Part shown: piece after piece, positions 17,535 to 26,609 of the stretch
Layout of the letters: every line of letters starts with the position of its first letter
Numbering within the stretch: position 1 is the first letter of the stretch
Assembly: GCF_000710615.1 (NCBI RefSeq)
Contig: NZ_JDTH01000006.1
Coordinates: 124,001-188,000 of the forward strand
Reading direction: 5' to 3'
DNA length: 64,000 nucleotides
From: Haladaptatus cibarius D43
Lineage (GTDB): Archaea > Halobacteriota > Halobacteria > Halobacteriales > Haladaptataceae
Made by a program: the position numbers and the translations under genes
The notes under the pieces: model-generated
What the model was told of the DNA's origin: nothing
Seen by the model: the letters and a program-made list of their open reading frames with translations, nothing else
Databases searched by the model: none

Positions 17535-18076
17535 GCGAAATCACCTCCGTCGAATCTGTGACTTCGCACGGAATCGTCCATCGCCGAATACGTCGCGGCG
17601 GCGGAGTGGCATTTGAACCGAACCCCGAGGCGTTCTTCCGGCGGTACTCCCTTCCGTCCGAACCGTTCGCATCTGTGTATGCTATCGTTCATGGATTACC
17701 CCCATCCGCCATTGTTGTATGATGACGTTCCTCATGATAGTCGTGGAATATCGTGATAAAAGTTACGCTTATTGAATCCTATGAATACAGAATACGTTTA
17801 CAAAATCAGGTTCGGAACGCTTTCTGTGTATACCGATAACAGTATATCTGTGTGTCACTTGTTGTCTGTGAGAACACGTTGACGAAAGTCATTAACTAAC
17901 GTGATTTTGATATGATATGGTGGTGTTACAATTGACCGCAAACGGTCGCCGACCCCGATTCACATCAGTTCGTCACGGGAGGAGGGAGTAACAGAACCCG
18001 CGTGGCAGTTCGACCGAGAAAAAGCCGACTTCGGGACTTCGCAACCCTTAATCACGACTATACACAAAATTTGTGT
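17535..18076. other. Divergent AT-rich intergenic region
   Basis: About 540 bp between the BCCT gene and the gene at 18077. The middle (17740-17930) is AT-rich with several TATA-like and TGTGT-containing stretches, for example GTGTATACCGATAACAG near 17828. Only frame shadows run through it; no gene is supported. Confidence 0.5.
18062..18076. promoter_or_regulatory. ACACAAA-N-TTTGTGT inverted repeat at start codon
   Basis: A perfect 7-1-7 inverted repeat ends at the base before ATG 18077. The same half-sites occur upstream of the doeA-like gene and of the aminotransferase. A repressor bound here would cover the start of a leaderless mRNA. Confidence 0.5.
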
Positions 18077-18730
18077 ATGAGTAATCATTCCGATGCTACC
18101 GAGTTCCCGAACGAACTCGCTTATTCCGCCGACAGGGACAGAGGTATTCTCACGCCGAGCGATAGGGAGTTCCTCATCGGACGGAAATCGGATTACACCG
18201 AACATTCGAAAAAGCAGAAACGGAACCGAATCCGCCGCCGCCTCCGCAACGCCATTCTCGACTGTACGATTCTCTTCGAACACCTCGAAGACCGCGACCG
18301 AGAAACCGTCTTCAATCCCGACGACGACGACAGAGACGCCTACACGCAGGGAATCACCGACATGCTCGCGTTTCTCCATCTCGGAACGATGGGCTACTAC
18401 ACGCCGTTCAAGGACATGCTCGGTCAGGGCGTTAACAAAGCAGAACAGGAGTTGGCGGGGTCGGACTACCGGATGGTGAACGTGGAGTTCAACGTCGACC
18501 CGGTCGGACAAATCGACGTAGACGAAGTCATCGACAAACTCGAATTTGGCGACTTCGAAGATATAACCGACGAGGAACTTCGCGCGTTCGTCCGCCTGCT
18601 CGCCGAGTCGGATGATTTCTCCGCGACGTCCATGCGCTCGGATATGAAAGAACAGATGACGGAGTTCATCGAGAAAGTCAACGCCGCGGCGGCACAACGC
18701 GACCAGCACGTAGAAGAGTTAAACGACTGA
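18077..18730 (+). CDS. Uncharacterised haloarchaeal protein (GILTPADREFL-type)
   Basis: A 217-residue protein of a family I recognise only as haloarchaeal and uncharacterised. It starts with a short acidic tail, then RDRGILTPSDREFLIG, a very basic helix (KKQKRNRIRRRLRN), ILDCTILFEHLEDRDRETVF, and a helical acidic C-terminal half. The basic helix within an otherwise acidic protein would suit nucleic-acid binding. I chose ATG 18077 over the GTG at 18002 because the inverted repeat ends at it and because family members begin near here. Its place beside the operator-like repeat and between catabolic genes makes a regulatory job possible; that is speculation. Confidence 0.7.
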   Translation: MSNHSDATEFPNELAYSADRDRGILTPSDREFLIGRKSDYTEHSKKQKRNRIRRRLRNAILDCTILFEHLEDRDRETVFNPDDDDRDAYTQGITDMLAFLHLGTMGYYTPFKDMLGQGVNKAEQELAGSDYRMVNVEFNVDPVGQIDVDEVIDKLEFGDFEDITDEELRAFVRLLAESDDFSATSMRSDMKEQMTEFIEKVNAAAAQRDQHVEELND

Positions 18731-18740
18731 TTTTCCGCCC

Positions 18741-19130
18741 TCAACCGAGGTACGCTATCGCGTCCATCTCGATACGAACATCTCCCGGCAGGCGAGCGAC
18801 TTCGACGCAGACTCTCGCAGGTGGATTCTCCGAAAATCGTGCGCCGTAGGCTTCGTTGACCTCGTCGTAGTCGTCTAAGTCGGTCAAATAAACGGTTGCT
18901 TTGACCACGTCGGCAAGTCCGTCGCCGCCCGCCTCGCTGACGACGGCGGCGACGTTGTCTAGCACTTGGTCGGTCTGAGCTTGGATGTCGCCCGCAACGT
19001 CGTCGCCGGTTTCGGGGTCAACTGGGCCGTATCCGGACACGTACACCGTATCGCCAGCGTGGACGCCTTGTGAGTACGGATTGTCGTTGTGCGGTGCGTC
19101 GTCCGTTACGATTGGGTCGATGTCGTTCAT
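18741..19130 (-). CDS. ridA: RidA family enamine/imine deaminase
   Basis: A 129-residue RidA (YjgF/YER057c) protein. NPYSQGVHAGDTVYVSGYGP, DQVLDNVAAVVSEAGG, VVKATVYLTDLDDYDEVNEAY and ARVCVEVARLPGDVRIEMDAIAYL are the conserved blocks, and the Arg in PARVCVEV is the residue that contacts the substrate carboxylate. RidA hydrolyses reactive 2-aminoacrylate-type enamines and imines released by PLP lyases. A longer start at 19163 would overlap the upstream aminotransferase stop, but ATG 19130 gives the usual length. It forms an operon with that aminotransferase and fits the PLP-lyase at 13.1 kb. Confidence 0.9.
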   Translation of the reverse strand: MNDIDPIVTDDAPHNDNPYSQGVHAGDTVYVSGYGPVDPETGDDVAGDIQAQTDQVLDNVAAVVSEAGGDGLADVVKATVYLTDLDDYDEVNEAYGARFSENPPARVCVEVARLPGDVRIEMDAIAYLG

Positions 19131-19159
19131 GGTTCTGTTCTGTATGGTAAAAACGCGAT

Positions 19160-20539
19160 TCAAGCGGTCTGCTGTTCGGCGGTCGTCTGCCGAATGGCCT
19201 CGACGATGATGTCCATCGCCGTCTCGGCCAACTCTTCGGTGATAACCAACGGCGGGAGGAGGCGGAGAACGTTACCGTGTCGCCCGGCTTTCCAGACGAG
19301 GACGCCGTGTTCGTAGCAGTACTGCTGGACGGCTTTGACGGTCGCTTTGTCCGGATTTCCGTTCGCATCCACGAACTCGGCACCGACGAACAGTCCCTTT
19401 CCTCGAACCTCGCCGATGCCATCCGTTTCCGCCGCGACGTTGCGCAGACGGTCGCGAATGGTCGTTCCGAGTTCCCGCGCGTGGGCGAGCAGGTCGTGGT
19501 CTTGAATGTACTCTATCGCCCGCGTTCCGGCGCGCATCGCCACGACGTGGCCGCGGTAGGTTCCGGCGTGGTCGCCCGACCCCCACGTATCGAAGTCCTC
19601 GTGATACATCGTCGCAGAGAGCGGGAAGCCGATACCACCAAGCGCTTTGGCCGTCGTCATCGCATCCGGGGTGACGTCGTACCACTCGCTCGCCCACCAC
19701 TGCCCGGAGCGACCGAGGCCGCTCTGAATCTCGTCGAAGACGAGCAACACGTCGTTGTCGTCGGCGATTTCTCGCAACCCTGTGAGGAAGCCCTCGGGCG
19801 GCGCGATGACGCCGCCCTCGCCCTGAACCGGTTCGACGAAGATGCCCGCCGGGTTCGCCAGCCCACCGTATGGGTCTTCGAGAATCGCCCGCACCTCTTC
19901 GAGCGCGTGGTCAACCGCTTCTTCCGGCGTTTTGTCCTGCCCGAACGGGTGCGGATACGGCGCGTGGACGACGTCCGAGAGAAGCGGCGTGTAGTGACCC
20001 TTGAAGTCCTTGTTTCCGGTGAGACTCATCGCGCCGCTGGTCGCGCCGTGGTACGCGCCGCGGAAGGCGATAAGCCCGTCTCCGCCCGTGTTGTACTTGG
20101 CGAGTTTTATCGCCGCCTCGATGGCGTCGCTCCCGGTCGGGCCGCCGAAGACGACCCGATTGTTCCCTTGCAGTTCGCCGGGAGCTATCTCGTCGAGTTT
20201 TTCGATCAGTTCGAGACGCGCTTCGGTCGGAAAGTCAACGGTGTGAACGAACTTATCCGCCTGTTCGTGTACCGCGTCGAGGACGTAGGGATTCGAGTGC
20301 CCTACGTTCAACACACCGATACCAGCGAACATGTCGATGTACGTGTTTCCGTCGGCGTCACGAACCGTCGCACCGTTCCCCGATTCGAACGCGATTGGAA
20401 TGTCTTCGGGATAGGCAACCGCGCTGCTATCGATTTCGCGTTGCTTGTCCAGCAACTCCCGCGTGTTCGGTCCGGGAACGGTATCGACGCTCGGCGCATC
20501 CTCGTAGTGTAGTTGGTCGATTGGTGGACCAGCCGTCAT
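19160..20539 (-). CDS. Class III aminotransferase (diaminobutyrate/GABA type)
   Basis: A 459-residue class III PLP transaminase. [16 protein letters not shown] and [13 protein letters not shown] are the cofactor phosphate region, [19 protein letters not shown] contains the PLP Asp, and Lys in [15 protein letters not shown] is the Schiff-base lysine. The sequence resembles diaminobutyrate/4-aminobutyrate:2-oxoglutarate transaminases. ATG 20539 is preferred because a TATA box (20561-20570) is about 26 bp upstream, as expected for a leaderless mRNA; ATG 20551 is the alternative. RidA follows directly. It is the second transaminase in the island, so one may serve diaminobutyrate and the other a downstream amino donor. 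Confidence 0.87.
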   Translation of the reverse strand: MTAGPPIDQLHYEDAPSVDTVPGPNTRELLDKQREIDSSAVAYPEDIPIAFESGNGATVRDADGNTYIDMFAGIGVLNVGHSNPYVLDAVHEQADKFVHTVDFPTEARLELIEKLDEIAPGELQGNNRVVFGGPTGSDAIEAAIKLAKYNTGGDGLIAFRGAYHGATSGAMSLTGNKDFKGHYTPLLSDVVHAPYPHPFGQDKTPEEAVDHALEEVRAILEDPYGGLANPAGIFVEPVQGEGGVIAPPEGFLTGLREIADDNDVLLVFDEIQSGLGRSGQWWASEWYDVTPDAMTTAKALGGIGFPLSATMYHEDFDTWGSGDHAGTYRGHVVAMRAGTRAIEYIQDHDLLAHARELGTTIRDRLRNVAAETDGIGEVRGKGLFVGAEFVDANGNPDKATVKAVQQYCYEHGVLVWKAGRHGNVLRLLPPLVITEELAETAMDIIVEAIRQTTAEQQTA

Positions 20540-20560
20540 ATGCCATACCATGTGAAACGA

Positions 20561-20570
20561 TTATATATAG
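20561..20570 (-). promoter_or_regulatory. TATA box of aminotransferase-ridA operon
   Basis: TTATATATAG is centred about 26 bp upstream of ATG 20539. This is the usual spacing for leaderless haloarchaeal transcripts. Confidence 0.6.
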
Positions 20571-20643
20571 GTTGTCCACGAATTTTATGGAAAATATATA
20601 CAGATTCTGTGTCCGTTTTGCGCCTCCTTGACCGACTGTCCAG

Positions 20644-21672
20644 TTAGCGAGGCGTGAGTCCGACGCCATCGGCCAACAGTTCGTGAGACTGAAGTCCGTC
20701 GTCGTGGTCGGCGACGACGTGTTGAATCATTACCTCGTCAACGCCGACACGGTCGGAAAGTTGCTCTAACAGACCGGCGAGCGTCTCCGGACTTCCGGAA
20801 ATCGCTCGCGGCCATTCGTCGGAATCGAGCGTCGCAGGGGTTCGCTCGGGGACGCCACCGAGTTCGTCGATAGACTCCTCGATTGATGGTGTGGCTCCGA
20901 CGACGCCACGTCGCATCTGCTTGTACGACGCTTCAGCCACCGCTCGAAGCCGCGCCGCTTTTTCGTCGGTTTCGGCACAAACCGCGTTCACCGCAATCAT
21001 CCCTTTCGGGTTCTCGATGCTTCCGGCCAGCCGAGACGGTTGGAACTGCTCACGATACACTTCGAATGCGCGGGTGGCGAACTGCGGTCGAATGAACGCC
21101 GCGAAGCAGTACCGCAGGCCGAGTTTCCCCGCGAGAGCCGCGCTCGACGGACTCGACCCGAGAACCCACGGAACTGGTGCATCTTCGCCCGAACGTGGAA
21201 TTTCCAAATTGCTGTAGTCGTGCTCGTCGGGGTAGTCGTCGTAGAGGTGATTGACGACGGCCTCGATTTTCTCGGCGTGGTCTTCGTCCGGGTTCTGGAC
21301 GTGGCGCTCGGTTCCGAGGGCACGGTCGGCGGCCGGAGAACCGTTCGCCCGACCGAGGCCTGCGTCGATACGCCCGGGTGCGAGCGCATCCAGCGCGCCG
21401 AACGATTCCGCGACTTTGAACGGACTGTAATGGTTGAGCAACACCGCCCCCGACCCGAGTCGAATGGAATCGGTTTCGGCGGCGAGATGGCCGAGCAGCA
21501 CCTCGGGCGTCGTCCCCGCAAGGGTGCTCGCCATCCCGTGATGTTCGGCAACCCAGAACCGGGAGTAGCCGAGTCGTTCCGCTTGTTGTGCGGTCGCAAC
21601 CGTATTCCCATAGGCATCAGTCGCAGTGCCATCGTCGGGAACCGGCGAGAGGTCAACGACGGAGAGATTCAT
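20644..21672 (-). CDS. Luciferase-like (LLM class) flavin-dependent oxidoreductase
   Basis: A 342-residue bacterial-luciferase-like TIM-barrel protein of the MsnO8-like group. Family blocks are AERLGYSRFWVAEHHGM, LGSGAVLLNHYSPFKVAESFGALDALAPGRIDAGLGRA and PWVLGSSPSSAALAGKLGL. These enzymes use reduced FMN or F420 to oxidise small organic substrates. ATG 21672 is preferred because the family begins close to LSVVDLSPV. It borders the catabolic island, but nothing in the sequence ties it to the pathway. Confidence 0.88.
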   Translation of the reverse strand: MNLSVVDLSPVPDDGTATDAYGNTVATAQQAERLGYSRFWVAEHHGMASTLAGTTPEVLLGHLAAETDSIRLGSGAVLLNHYSPFKVAESFGALDALAPGRIDAGLGRANGSPAADRALGTERHVQNPDEDHAEKIEAVVNHLYDDYPDEHDYSNLEIPRSGEDAPVPWVLGSSPSSAALAGKLGLRYCFAAFIRPQFATRAFEVYREQFQPSRLAGSIENPKGMIAVNAVCAETDEKAARLRAVAEASYKQMRRGVVGATPSIEESIDELGGVPERTPATLDSDEWPRAISGSPETLAGLLEQLSDRVGVDEVMIQHVVADHDDGLQSHELLADGVGLTPR

Positions 21673-21959
21673 ACCCGGTTTCGGAGATTGCAAAGGATAA
21701 CGGTTTGGCTAGCAGCAGTTTCTCGCTTGTAAATTCTGCCCGAAATTTCAGCCGTGACGTAGCGTTGCTGGAGTCTGATAAACTGTATGTGGATATAATA
21801 ATGCCAAATTCTTTTGTCAGTGGCTAGCATACCTGTGACGATGCTCGCACACATTTACCAGTACCAACACGAACAGGTCGAAGAGGGAAATCGAACGGCA
21901 GGGGAGTCACAGACCGAAGATTCGGTGACAAAGATGCAGAGGAATACTTCGGCAAGAGC

Positions 21960-22196
21960 ATGAGCGAGTTCGACGCCAACGTCTGGGAAACGGTTGAACA
22001 CGAAGGCGACCCGATTCAGCGCCGAGCCATCACTATCGACGAAATCGTCGCCATCTCCGTTCCCGAGGAACCGGCCGACGATGACGACCCCGACCTCCCC
22101 GGCCAGACGATTCAAGTTCGGACAGGCGGCGACGAGACGTTTATTCCACAGGCAGAAATCGTCGAAGTGCAGGACACCAGTCCGGGGGAAATCTAG
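21960..22196 (+). CDS. Small acidic protein of unknown function
   Basis: A 78-residue acidic frame starting MSEFDANVWETVEHEG with a central ITIDEIVAISVPEEP block and ending EVQDTSPGEI. I do not recognise the family. The frame stays open upstream of ATG 21960 to 21828 without an ATG, GTG or TTG start and with unlike composition, so the ATG is the likely start. An overlapping 39-codon frame from 21841 lacks support. It is short but has haloarchaeal codon use and does not overlap a better gene. Confidence 0.6.
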   Translation: MSEFDANVWETVEHEGDPIQRRAITIDEIVAISVPEEPADDDDPDLPGQTIQVRTGGDETFIPQAEIVEVQDTSPGEI

Positions 22197-22246
22197 CATC
22201 CTTCCCCTCCCAATCGAGTTAAAATCGTTCCGGCCTCTTCCGTCGA

Positions 22247-24832
22247 TTACGCAGTTGTTCGCCAGTCGAGAACTCGTTCCCGAACCGCGAACAGACACGG
22301 AAGGAGGATTACGCACGCGACGAAAGCGTAGACGATACTCAATCCGGTCACGATGCCAAAGCGCTGGAGCGGCGGCGACAGCGCGAGTGCGAGGACGCCG
22401 AAACCGCAGGCCGTCGTGGCGGCGCTTCCCAACAGCGCCCCGCCGGTTCCGGTGACCGCCGCGGAGAGCGCGCTTTCGAGTGACTCCCGGCGACTGCGTT
22501 CGTCCACGAATCGCTCGCTGAGGTGGATGCTGTAATCGACCCCGAGTCCAATAGCGAGGCTGGTGATGACCGCCGTTTCGCTGTTGAATGCGATATCGAA
22601 TACGGCCATCGTGCCGAGCAACCACGCGAGGGCGACCACCACTGGAGCGAGCGTCACGACGCCCAGACCGGGTGCGCGATGTCGCCACCAGTACAGCGCG
22701 ACGAGGAAGACGAGAATCACGACCAGCGTGACGGCGAACCCTTGGATGAGCGTTTCGAGCAGCGCGTCTTGCAGTCCGGCGGAGATTACCGGGCCGCCCG
22801 TTGCAATCGCCGTAACTGGCGCGTTGCCCTCTATCGTGGAAGCGAACGCTTGCACGTCCTCGTTTATCGACTGCGACGACGCGTCGGCCTGCACGCCGAC
22901 GAGCAGCCGTGCCGACTGATACTGTTCGTCTTCACCGCGTGCGAGCACCGACGAGGCACGTTCCGAATCCGCGTCGAACAGCAGGTCGTACACCGCAACG
23001 ACGTCCCTGTCCGGCAGGCCGTCATCGTCGGTATCCCGCTCCGCAACCGCGTTCGCAACCGTTTCGTTCTGTCTGGCTACCGTGCGAATGAGCGAAACCG
23101 GACTTTCGACCGCCGCGGTTCCGTCTGAGCGGCGGACGATAGTGCTCTCTTCGTCCGGACTGTTGGTTGTCTGCTCAATCGCGTCGAGCGTGGCTGGCGA
23201 AGTCACGTTCTCACGTAACAGGATTTGGGCTTCCGATCCTTCTCCCTGCTGCCGGAAGTTGTCGCTGAGATATGCGAGATTGTTCCGAACGTCGTAGCTG
23301 TCCGGCGCAAACGGGCCGGGCAGCGATTTCGCCCACTCCGGCGCGTCTTCGGGAAGGAAGTCGGCTTGGTTGAACTCCGTGTCGATGGTCGTCGCGCCGT
23401 AGCCTCCGGCCACGGCGGCGACGAGCGCGACGGCGATAATCGCCACCGGCGCGCGCTGTGCGAGCGTCACGGTTCCGGAAAGCAAGTAGTTTATCGGCCC
23501 CGAACCGCCACCGACCGCCGGTTTCCGCCGGTCGCGTCCGAACCGCTGGAACAGTCGTTCGACTTCCAGTTTCATCGCCGGAACGAGCGCGATGAAAACG
23601 AGGAACGTGGCCACGATTCCGGCGGCGCTCAGGACGGCGAAATCCCGTATCGCGCGGAGCGGACTCACGTAGTTCGAGAGGAATCCGATACCGGTGGAAA
23701 ACGTCGCCGCAGCAAGCGCGAGCGCGACACCGACGACGGCGAGGCGCATCGCGGTTGTCTGGTCGCGGACGCCGGTAGATTTTCCGTCCGTGTCGAGTGA
23801 CCCGTTGCGGGCCTCCCGATAGCGCATGACGACGTGAAGCGAGTAGTCGATGCTCAGCCCGATGAGCAAGAATGGAACCGCAATCAGCAGTTGACTCGAC
23901 GGAACTTCGAGCCAGCCCTGTACGCCCGCGAGCCACGCCATGACGATGGCGATGCCGACGACGCTGACCAGCACGTCCGCAACGTCTCGATAGGCGATTC
24001 CGAGAACCCCGAGGACGAGGATGAGCGCGACGGGCGTGATGATGGTGAAACTGTCGCCGACCGCCCGCGAGGAGGCGTCGTCGGTGATTCCCTGTCCGAA
24101 AACGAAGGCGCCGTCGAATCGCTGGTCGACCAGCGATTCGATTGCCAACTGCGCGTTGTACGCGTCCGCCGGGTCTTCGCCGGAACCGCTTTCGTCGGCT
24201 TGGAAGACGAAAGTGATTCGCGCGTCCGCGCTGGTCGTACCGGGTTCGTAATCCGACGGAAGGAACTCGTAGGGGTCGCCACCCGGAACGGTCGCGTCTG
24301 GGTCGAGCACACGCTGGAGGAGGCTTTCTACTTCTTCGTCCGACCGCGATTCGAGCGCCTCGATCTGTACGTCGATTGGCGGGAACTGACCGCTTTCGCC
24401 CGCTTCGGCGGCACTGCCGTTCCCTCGCTGATTCCGTCTATCCTCGACGGATGCGGCGGTCGCAACCACGTTTTCGATGCCGACCATTCCACCCGTTTCC
24501 TGAAGCGTCGAGTTTATGGACTCGTTTTCGCGGATTTCCTGCTGAAGACGTAAACTGTTCAGCAGTGATTCGCGGGTGAGAACGTCCCCGTCTTCCTCTC
24601 GCACGACGATCTGTGTTACGATTGCATCGTCGGTGTCGTAGGTCGATTCGATTTCCTGAAGCGCGTCACGCTCCGGCGAATCGGTTTCGAACTGGCCGAT
24701 TTCTCCGTCTTCGCTCTCACCGACGATTGCTCCTGCTCCGACGAGAGCCGTGATCACGAGAAATGCGAGAATGACGAATCGACTGTTCGACGCGACGAAC
24801 GACGCGTATCGCTCCACGATTCCCTTCGACAT
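22247..24832 (-). CDS. MMPL/RND family transporter
   Basis: An 861-residue RND-superfamily membrane protein in two homologous halves. Each has one leading helix, a large extracellular domain and five clustered helices. The clustered helices carry the MMPL/SSD motifs LLIGLSIDYSLHVVMRYREA (first half) and IGLGVDYSIHLSERFVDE (second half), whose Asp residues carry protons. The first extracellular domain is acidic (DGEIGQFETDSPERDALQ). The family exports lipids, hydrophobic compounds or pigments, or takes part in envelope biogenesis. No accessory genes are adjacent, so the substrate is unknown. The next coding region upstream is a separate protease with its own promoter. Confidence 0.92.
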   Translation of the reverse strand: MSKGIVERYASFVASNSRFVILAFLVITALVGAGAIVGESEDGEIGQFETDSPERDALQEIESTYDTDDAIVTQIVVREEDGDVLTRESLLNSLRLQQEIRENESINSTLQETGGMVGIENVVATAASVEDRRNQRGNGSAAEAGESGQFPPIDVQIEALESRSDEEVESLLQRVLDPDATVPGGDPYEFLPSDYEPGTTSADARITFVFQADESGSGEDPADAYNAQLAIESLVDQRFDGAFVFGQGITDDASSRAVGDSFTIITPVALILVLGVLGIAYRDVADVLVSVVGIAIVMAWLAGVQGWLEVPSSQLLIAVPFLLIGLSIDYSLHVVMRYREARNGSLDTDGKSTGVRDQTTAMRLAVVGVALALAAATFSTGIGFLSNYVSPLRAIRDFAVLSAAGIVATFLVFIALVPAMKLEVERLFQRFGRDRRKPAVGGGSGPINYLLSGTVTLAQRAPVAIIAVALVAAVAGGYGATTIDTEFNQADFLPEDAPEWAKSLPGPFAPDSYDVRNNLAYLSDNFRQQGEGSEAQILLRENVTSPATLDAIEQTTNSPDEESTIVRRSDGTAAVESPVSLIRTVARQNETVANAVAERDTDDDGLPDRDVVAVYDLLFDADSERASSVLARGEDEQYQSARLLVGVQADASSQSINEDVQAFASTIEGNAPVTAIATGGPVISAGLQDALLETLIQGFAVTLVVILVFLVALYWWRHRAPGLGVVTLAPVVVALAWLLGTMAVFDIAFNSETAVITSLAIGLGVDYSIHLSERFVDERSRRESLESALSAAVTGTGGALLGSAATTACGFGVLALALSPPLQRFGIVTGLSIVYAFVACVILLPCLFAVRERVLDWRTTA

Positions 24833-25044
24833 TCGTCAGCGTTCCCTCGTGCCGTCTTGCATCTTCGTGCCGGTTTGGTGACTATCCGAAAACTGACCCC
24901 AAAACGTCACAGTTCGTTCGTGAGTAAAAAATCCGGCTGGAATCATCTAGCGGATACTGCACAGAGTACGGCGAAATAGATTCGGATTTGTGAAAACTGT
25001 ACCTGCAAAATACGAACACCTCGACGGAGTTCGTGGCGAACCGA

Positions 25045-26427
25045 TTACTCCAGCGCGTCCAGCGCGGCCTTCGTGTCGAGGTGCCCCTCGCCGTGGTAGG
25101 TCGGGTCGCGGGGCGTGGCCGTTTCTATCAGGTGTTCGCGGACTTCCCGCGGCGACATGTCGGGTTTGAGACTGCGGATCAGCGCCGCGACGCCGGACAC
25201 TGCCGGGGCCGCCATGCTGGTTCCCGCTTTCCACGAGTAGGTCGGGGAGAACGAATCGTCGAACGTCGTGCTAAGCACGAGGTCGTACTTCGCCGCGTCG
25301 ATTTTGTCGAGTGCTTCGAGGTCGGCGTCTCCGCCGGGCGCGCTGATGTCAACCGCACTCTCGCCGTAGTTCGTGTAGAACGCTGGCGACCACGTTTCGT
25401 CTTGGACGTGGTTCAGTGCGGCGTGATAGTTGCGCTTTTTCTGCGCGTTTCCGTTGCCGGGGCCGCCCCACCGGTAGCCGATCGGACCGGTCGCGCTGAT
25501 GCTCATGTAGTTATCGACCTCGTTCGGGAGGCTGATGACGTCGCCGTCGGTGTCGAGGTTCGTACTATCGTTGCCTGCGGCGGCAACCATGAGCGTTCCC
25601 TGACTGTTTGCGTAGTTGGCGGCGCGGGTGTAGCCCTCGATTCTGACCTCTGCGGCCTCGGTTCCCTTCGGCACGGGATACGCGCCGAGGCTGAGGTTCG
25701 CAACGTCCGCTTCAACGTCACCCGCGTAGACGATGGCCGCGAGGATGTCCCCGAGGTTTGCGTACGGCCCGGAGAAGACGCGTAGACCGAGCAGTTCCGC
25801 GCCCGGTGCGGTACCGACGACGCCTTGTCCGTTGTCGTCCGTCGCGGCGACGATGCCCGCACAGTGGGTTCCGTGGTCGCTGTCAACCGGTGCGAAGGTG
25901 CCGCCGTCCGAGGTAAAGTTCCGCGAGAGGTCTTCGTTGAGCGACTGAAGGTCGGGATGTCCCGGTAGGATACCGGAGTCGATGATTGCGACGCTCGTTC
26001 CCTCACCGCGCGTTTTCGCGTGCACCGCCGGAACGTCCTGTACCTGCTTGTCCCACTGGAGGTCGTACAACGGGTCGTTCGTCTTCTTCTTACCTTTCCC
26101 GAGGTTTTCCGGCGGGCCACCTGCCTTGCTGTCGCGCTCGACTGGCGGGCCGCTGTCGCCAGCTTTCGAACTTAGTTCCAGTTTTAAGTCGGGTTCGGCT
26201 CTGACGCCAGCCAAATCGCTCTCCGAGCCGCGAACGACTGCGATGTCGATTTGGTCGAGTTCGTGAACGACTTCGACGCCCGAAAGCGCACCGGGGGATG
26301 CATCCCGCGTGTCAACGATATACCGTTCGGTCGAATCGACTGCGGAAACCCGTCGTGTTCCGATTATCGTGCTTGCCAATGCCGCCCCACCTGCTGCAAG
26401 GAAAGATCGCCTGCTGTGTTTTCCCAT
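25045..26427 (-). CDS. Tat-exported subtilisin-like serine protease (S8)
   Basis: A 460-residue subtilase. The N-terminus MGKHSRRSFLAAGGAALAST is a twin-arginine signal. Residues about 33-85 resemble an I9 inhibitor propeptide. The catalytic triad is visible: Asp150 in VAIIDSGILPGHPDL, His185 in DSDHGTHCAG and Ser404 in AGTSMAAPAVSG, with oxyanion Asn286 in AAAGNDS. Haloarchaeal halolysins of this type are exported folded and are active at high salt. The C-terminal extension found in many halolysins is absent, since the protein ends soon after the catalytic domain. A TATA box lies 28 bp upstream. Confidence 0.94.
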   Translation of the reverse strand: MGKHSRRSFLAAGGAALASTIIGTRRVSAVDSTERYIVDTRDASPGALSGVEVVHELDQIDIAVVRGSESDLAGVRAEPDLKLELSSKAGDSGPPVERDSKAGGPPENLGKGKKKTNDPLYDLQWDKQVQDVPAVHAKTRGEGTSVAIIDSGILPGHPDLQSLNEDLSRNFTSDGGTFAPVDSDHGTHCAGIVAATDDNGQGVVGTAPGAELLGLRVFSGPYANLGDILAAIVYAGDVEADVANLSLGAYPVPKGTEAAEVRIEGYTRAANYANSQGTLMVAAAGNDSTNLDTDGDVISLPNEVDNYMSISATGPIGYRWGGPGNGNAQKKRNYHAALNHVQDETWSPAFYTNYGESAVDISAPGGDADLEALDKIDAAKYDLVLSTTFDDSFSPTYSWKAGTSMAAPAVSGVAALIRSLKPDMSPREVREHLIETATPRDPTYHGEGHLDTKAALDALE

Positions 26428-26451
26428 ATCATTCTAGCAGTGGTTTGTAAC

Positions 26452-26460
26452 TATATATTT
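26452..26460 (-). promoter_or_regulatory. TATA box of the subtilase gene
   Basis: TATATATTT (plus-strand reading) is centred about 28 bp upstream of the minus-strand start at 26427, consistent with a leaderless transcript. Confidence 0.6.
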
Positions 26461-26609
26461 TTGGATAACGGTAATACAACAATTTGTGAACGAGATATTG
26501 GTAACTCAGGAAAACAATATTTTATAGTTAGAACTCGATAAAATACGGCTCGTTTTCTACAATATTCTCAGCGAATCCGTTTTGGCATCTATTTTCGCCG
26601 ACGGTCACG

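Noticed and set aside
19277-20512. Long plus-strand frame of about 410 codons
   Set aside because: It is antisense to a clear class III aminotransferase; long antisense frames are common in GC-rich haloarchaeal DNA.
21828-21959. Open frame extending upstream of the small acidic protein at 21960
   Set aside because: No usable start codon, and the composition differs from the downstream part.
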